A stretch of 64,000 nt of DNA from Verrucomicrobiota bacterium (GTDB taxonomy: Bacteria > Verrucomicrobiota > Verrucomicrobiia > Limisphaerales > JADJPG01): the NCBI GenBank assembly GCA_016713365.1, contig JADJPG010000001.1, positions 62,001 to 126,000 of the forward strand, given 5' to 3'. Shown piece by piece: positions 61,668 to 64,000 of this stretch; within the stretch, counting starts at the first letter, position 1, and each line of letters begins with the position of its first letter. The translations under genes and the position numbers were made by a program. Under the pieces are notes generated by a model that had not been told where the DNA came from, made no database searches, and worked only from the letters and a program-made list of their open reading frames with translations.

Positions 61668-64000
61668 TCACTGATTGCCCTGAACGGGCGACAATGCCTC
61701 CCAACGCAATCTCATTTCCTTGGCCGTCAGCGGCAACGGACCGAGATGGGGTTGAATACGGTGGGCGGACAGGAGTTCGACTTTACGCTGCAACGGGTCC
61801 AGGTCGCCAGTGACCGGGGCGACGTCCCAGACATGCACCGCACCGTTCACGCAGGCGATGGCCACCTCGCGGCCGTCGGGGCTCCAGTTACAAGCGTCCA
61901 CCCGGCTCGGATGTTTTAGCGGAGGGGTGACCGGCTCGCCCGTTGCGGCTTCCCAAATCCGGGCGATGTAATCCGCGCTGATCGTCAGCAGGAGCCGGCT
62001 GTCGGGACTGAACACGACGCGGCGAACGTAGGAGCCGTGAGGCAGCGGCGGAGTCAGGCGTGCTCCGCTCGTTGCATCCCAAATCACCGCCGACTTGTCT
62101 TCACTGCCGGTGGCGATGAAACGGCCGTCCGGGCTGAACCCGGCGCACAAGACTCCATCCTGTTGCGCCATCGGTGCGCCGATGGCGTTGCCGGTAAAGC
62201 CATCCCACAACTGCGCGGCGCGCGCCATTGGCGTCTCATCAGAGCAGGCGGTCACCACCCGGCGGCCATCCGGACTGAACGCCGCCTGATAGACCGCTCC
62301 GTCGTGTTTCATGGTCTGACCAAGGCGTTGGCCCGTCCTGGCGTCCCAGAGCTGAGCGGTTCCCTCCATGCTGGCGGTCACCACACGCAGACCATCCGCG
62401 CTGAACGTCGCTTCCGTGATCTTCCCGCCGAGAGACAACGGCGGAGTGGTGGGCTGGCCGTCTTCCGCCTTCCAGACCCGTGCCGTTCCATCATCACTGG
62501 CCGTGACGAGATGCCGGGCATCCGGACTGAACGCCACGTAGTTCAGCGATTTCGCATGGCGCATGGCCGGGACCAGTTCCGCGCCACTCTCCGAATCCCA
62601 CAAACGCGCCGCACCATCGCTGCCGGCCGTCGCAACACGGCGTCCGTCGGGACTAAAGCTGGCGCGCAATACAACCGGGCTGTGTCGCATCGAACTGATC
62701 AACCGTCCGGTTTGAGCATTCCAGACTTTCGCGAATCCATCGTGGCCGCTGGTCAGAAGTCGCTGACCGTTTGAGCTGTAATGCACGGAGGTCGCGTGGA
62801 TGTCATGGCGCAGGACAAGCCGTGCCACGGCGCCGGTTGGCATCGACCAGAGACGCACGGTCTGGTCCTGGCTGACGGTCAGCAAGCGCGCGCCATCCGG
62901 ACTGAAGCTCACGTCTCCCACATACCCGCCGTGGGGCAGCGAAGGCGACACCGGCTCGCCGGTGAACGGATCCCAGAGCCTTGCCGTGCGATCCCAACTG
63001 GCCGTGGCCAGCCGCCTTCCATCCGGACTGAAAATGGACCGCGCCACGCCGACACGATGTCGCATCACATGACCAATGGGCCATCCGCTGCCGGAGTCGA
63101 ACATGCGGGCTGCGCCATCCCAACTCGCTGTCGCCAGCCAGCGGTCATCCGGACTGAACTGGCAGTCGAACAAATCACCGGGCGAGTGAGTCGGGGGGCG
63201 CGCAGCATCGCCGCTTTCCAAATCCCACACGAAGAGCCGGCGCAACGTAATCGTCGCGACGGCCCGACCGTCGTGGCTGAAATCAAATCCCCTCAAGCGA
63301 TCAGGGTGGACGATTGACCTGGAGGTCGGAGGATCCGAGGCAAGATCCCAGATGCGAAGCTCGCGATCCCGTGTTGTAACCAGGTACGGGCTGGAGGGAT
63401 TGAACCGCGCCGCCGTGGCGCCGTTGGTCGCCGGAAGCAGCGGCCCGAGATCGTCATTGATGGCGTCGTAGAACTGCACACCATTGGACACCGGCACGGC
63501 CAGCCAGCGCCCGTCCGGACTATAATCCACCGATGCGGCATCAAAGGCCGTCGTTGTCCTGGCGGGCCCGCGCGGCGAGCCCGTGCCGGCGTCCCAGAAT
63601 CGGAGATGCTGGCCGGCATCCACGGTCAGGACCCGCTGCCCGTCCGGGGTGAACTTCGCTCCGGCAACTTCGTGGGAATGTTGCAGCTTCGGCCCGATGG
63701 GATCACCCGTCGAAGCGTCCCAGATGCGAGCGGTGCGGTCTGAGCTGGCGCTGACCACCTGTCTGCCGTCCGGACTGAACTCCGCCGTATTGACGAAGCC
63801 GTCGTGAAACCAGATTTGCGACAGGGTGGGCGCCAGCCGGAGCACGACGGCGATCCGGCGACGATGAACCTCCTCGTGACGAACGATCCCGTTCTCCAGC
63901 CGCAAGGCATCCATGAACCAAAGGAGCGCCCCAAAATAATCCCCGTCCTCCAGAAGGCGGTTACCCGTCCGGACGTTGAAGCGAACCAGCTGCTGCCGGC
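61668..64000 (-). CDS. WD40 repeat protein, 5' end outside the window (probable kinase-linked)
   Basis: The frame is open from the right edge of the window, so the N-terminus is missing. The visible part begins RQQLVRFNVRTGNRLLEDGD and LWFMDALRLENG (the TPR-like linker seen between Ser/Thr kinase domains and WD40 arrays in Pedosphaera-type proteins). It is followed by about 16 WD40 blades, each with a FSPDG-type turn (for example AEFSPDGRQVVSASSDRTARIWDAS) and a WD or LWD end. Two seven- or eight-bladed propellers would fit. The C-terminus (ELLSAHRIQPHLGPLPLTAKEM) is a short helical tail. The kinase domain itself is not in the window, so that link is inference. Confidence 0.85.
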   Translation of the reverse strand, partial: RQQLVRFNVRTGNRLLEDGDYFGALLWFMDALRLENGIVRHEEVHRRRIAVVLRLAPTLSQIWFHDGFVNTAEFSPDGRQVVSASSDRTARIWDASTGDPIGPKLQHSHEVAGAKFTPDGQRVLTVDAGQHLRFWDAGTGSPRGPARTTTAFDAASVDYSPDGRWLAVPVSNGVQFYDAINDDLGPLLPATNGATAARFNPSSPYLVTTRDRELRIWDLASDPPTSRSIVHPDRLRGFDFSHDGRAVATITLRRLFVWDLESGDAARPPTHSPGDLFDCQFSPDDRWLATASWDGAARMFDSGSGWPIGHVMRHRVGVARSIFSPDGRRLATASWDRTARLWDPFTGEPVSPSLPHGGYVGDVSFSPDGARLLTVSQDQTVRLWSMPTGAVARLVLRHDIHATSVHYSSNGQRLLTSGHDGFAKVWNAQTGRLISSMRHSPVVLRASFSPDGRRVATAGSDGAARLWDSESGAELVPAMRHAKSLNYVAFSPDARHLVTASDDGTARVWKAEDGQPTTPPLSLGGKITEATFSADGLRVVTASMEGTAQLWDARTGQRLGQTMKHDGAVYQAAFSPDGRRVVTACSDETPMARAAQLWDGFTGNAIGAPMAQQDGVLCAGFSPDGRFIATGSEDKSAVIWDATSGARLTPPLPHGSYVRRVVFSPDSRLLLTISADYIARIWEAATGEPVTPPLKHPSRVDACNWSPDGREVAIACVNGAVHVWDVAPVTGDLDPLQRKVELLSAHRIQPHLGPLPLTAKEMRLRWEALSPVQGNQ

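Overview
The window is a GC-rich chromosomal segment, most likely from a Verrucomicrobiota bacterium (subdivision 3, Pedosphaera/Limisphaera type). This is inferred from gene content: two DUF1501 proteins, a PSCyt1/DUF1549/DUF1553 protein, three very large secreted heme proteins of the PVC type, a prepilin-like protein with the GFTLIELLVVIAVIAILASL signature, a WD40-rich protein of the kind fused to Ser/Thr kinases, and giant secreted proteins ending in short C-terminal motifs. Shine-Dalgarno sites are mostly weak. The exceptions are the two porins and the restriction endonuclease.

Layout. 1-9.4 kb: end of an efflux adaptor, a small lipoprotein broken by TGA, glycolate oxidase FeS subunit, pdxA overlapping an ABC-F ATPase, a second lipoprotein with a frameshift, a membrane-anchored helical protein, comM and deoC. 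9.4-30.9 kb: a prepilin-like protein, a long poly-G tract, and then a block of periplasmic oxidation machinery (PQQ dehydrogenase with heme, DUF1501, PSCyt1/DUF1553, a PVC heme protein, a second DUF1501, a second PVC heme protein). Redox repressor Rex, a frameshifted GNAT-like membrane protein and an HDOD-GGDEF protein lie inside this block. It ends in a G-rich stretch and a broken carboxypeptidase-regulatory-like gene. 30.9-38.3 kb: a 2-hydroxyacid dehydrogenase, a cupin, two tandem paralogous porins with a clear terminator, a zinc-ribbon/PfpI pair, a receiver-DUF4388 protein and a DUF554 membrane protein. 38.9-46.5 kb: a heme protein that carries LamG-like and ThuA-like modules, a compact restriction-modification pair (methyltransferase frameshifted), a MacB/FtsX-type ABC transporter and tRNA-Leu(CAG). 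46.7-61.5 kb: a run of five secreted or anchored proteins on the minus strand, centred on a 3150-residue giant. 61.7 kb to the right edge: a 16-repeat WD40 protein whose N-terminus lies outside the window.

How the genes relate. The PQQ/PVC-heme/PSCyt/DUF1501 set looks like a periplasmic oxidative catabolism island; its substrate cannot be read from sequence. The porins could supply uptake. The giant-protein run reads as one secreted surface or toxin-like system and is the most novel part. The helical end of the giant recalls Tc-toxin A subunits in order of parts, but that is inference only.

Sequence quality. At least eight frame breaks or in-frame stops, and two poly-G regions, interrupt otherwise well conserved proteins. 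Most look like consensus errors rather than decay. The methyltransferase break is one missing T next to an intact nuclease, which would be hard to tolerate if real.
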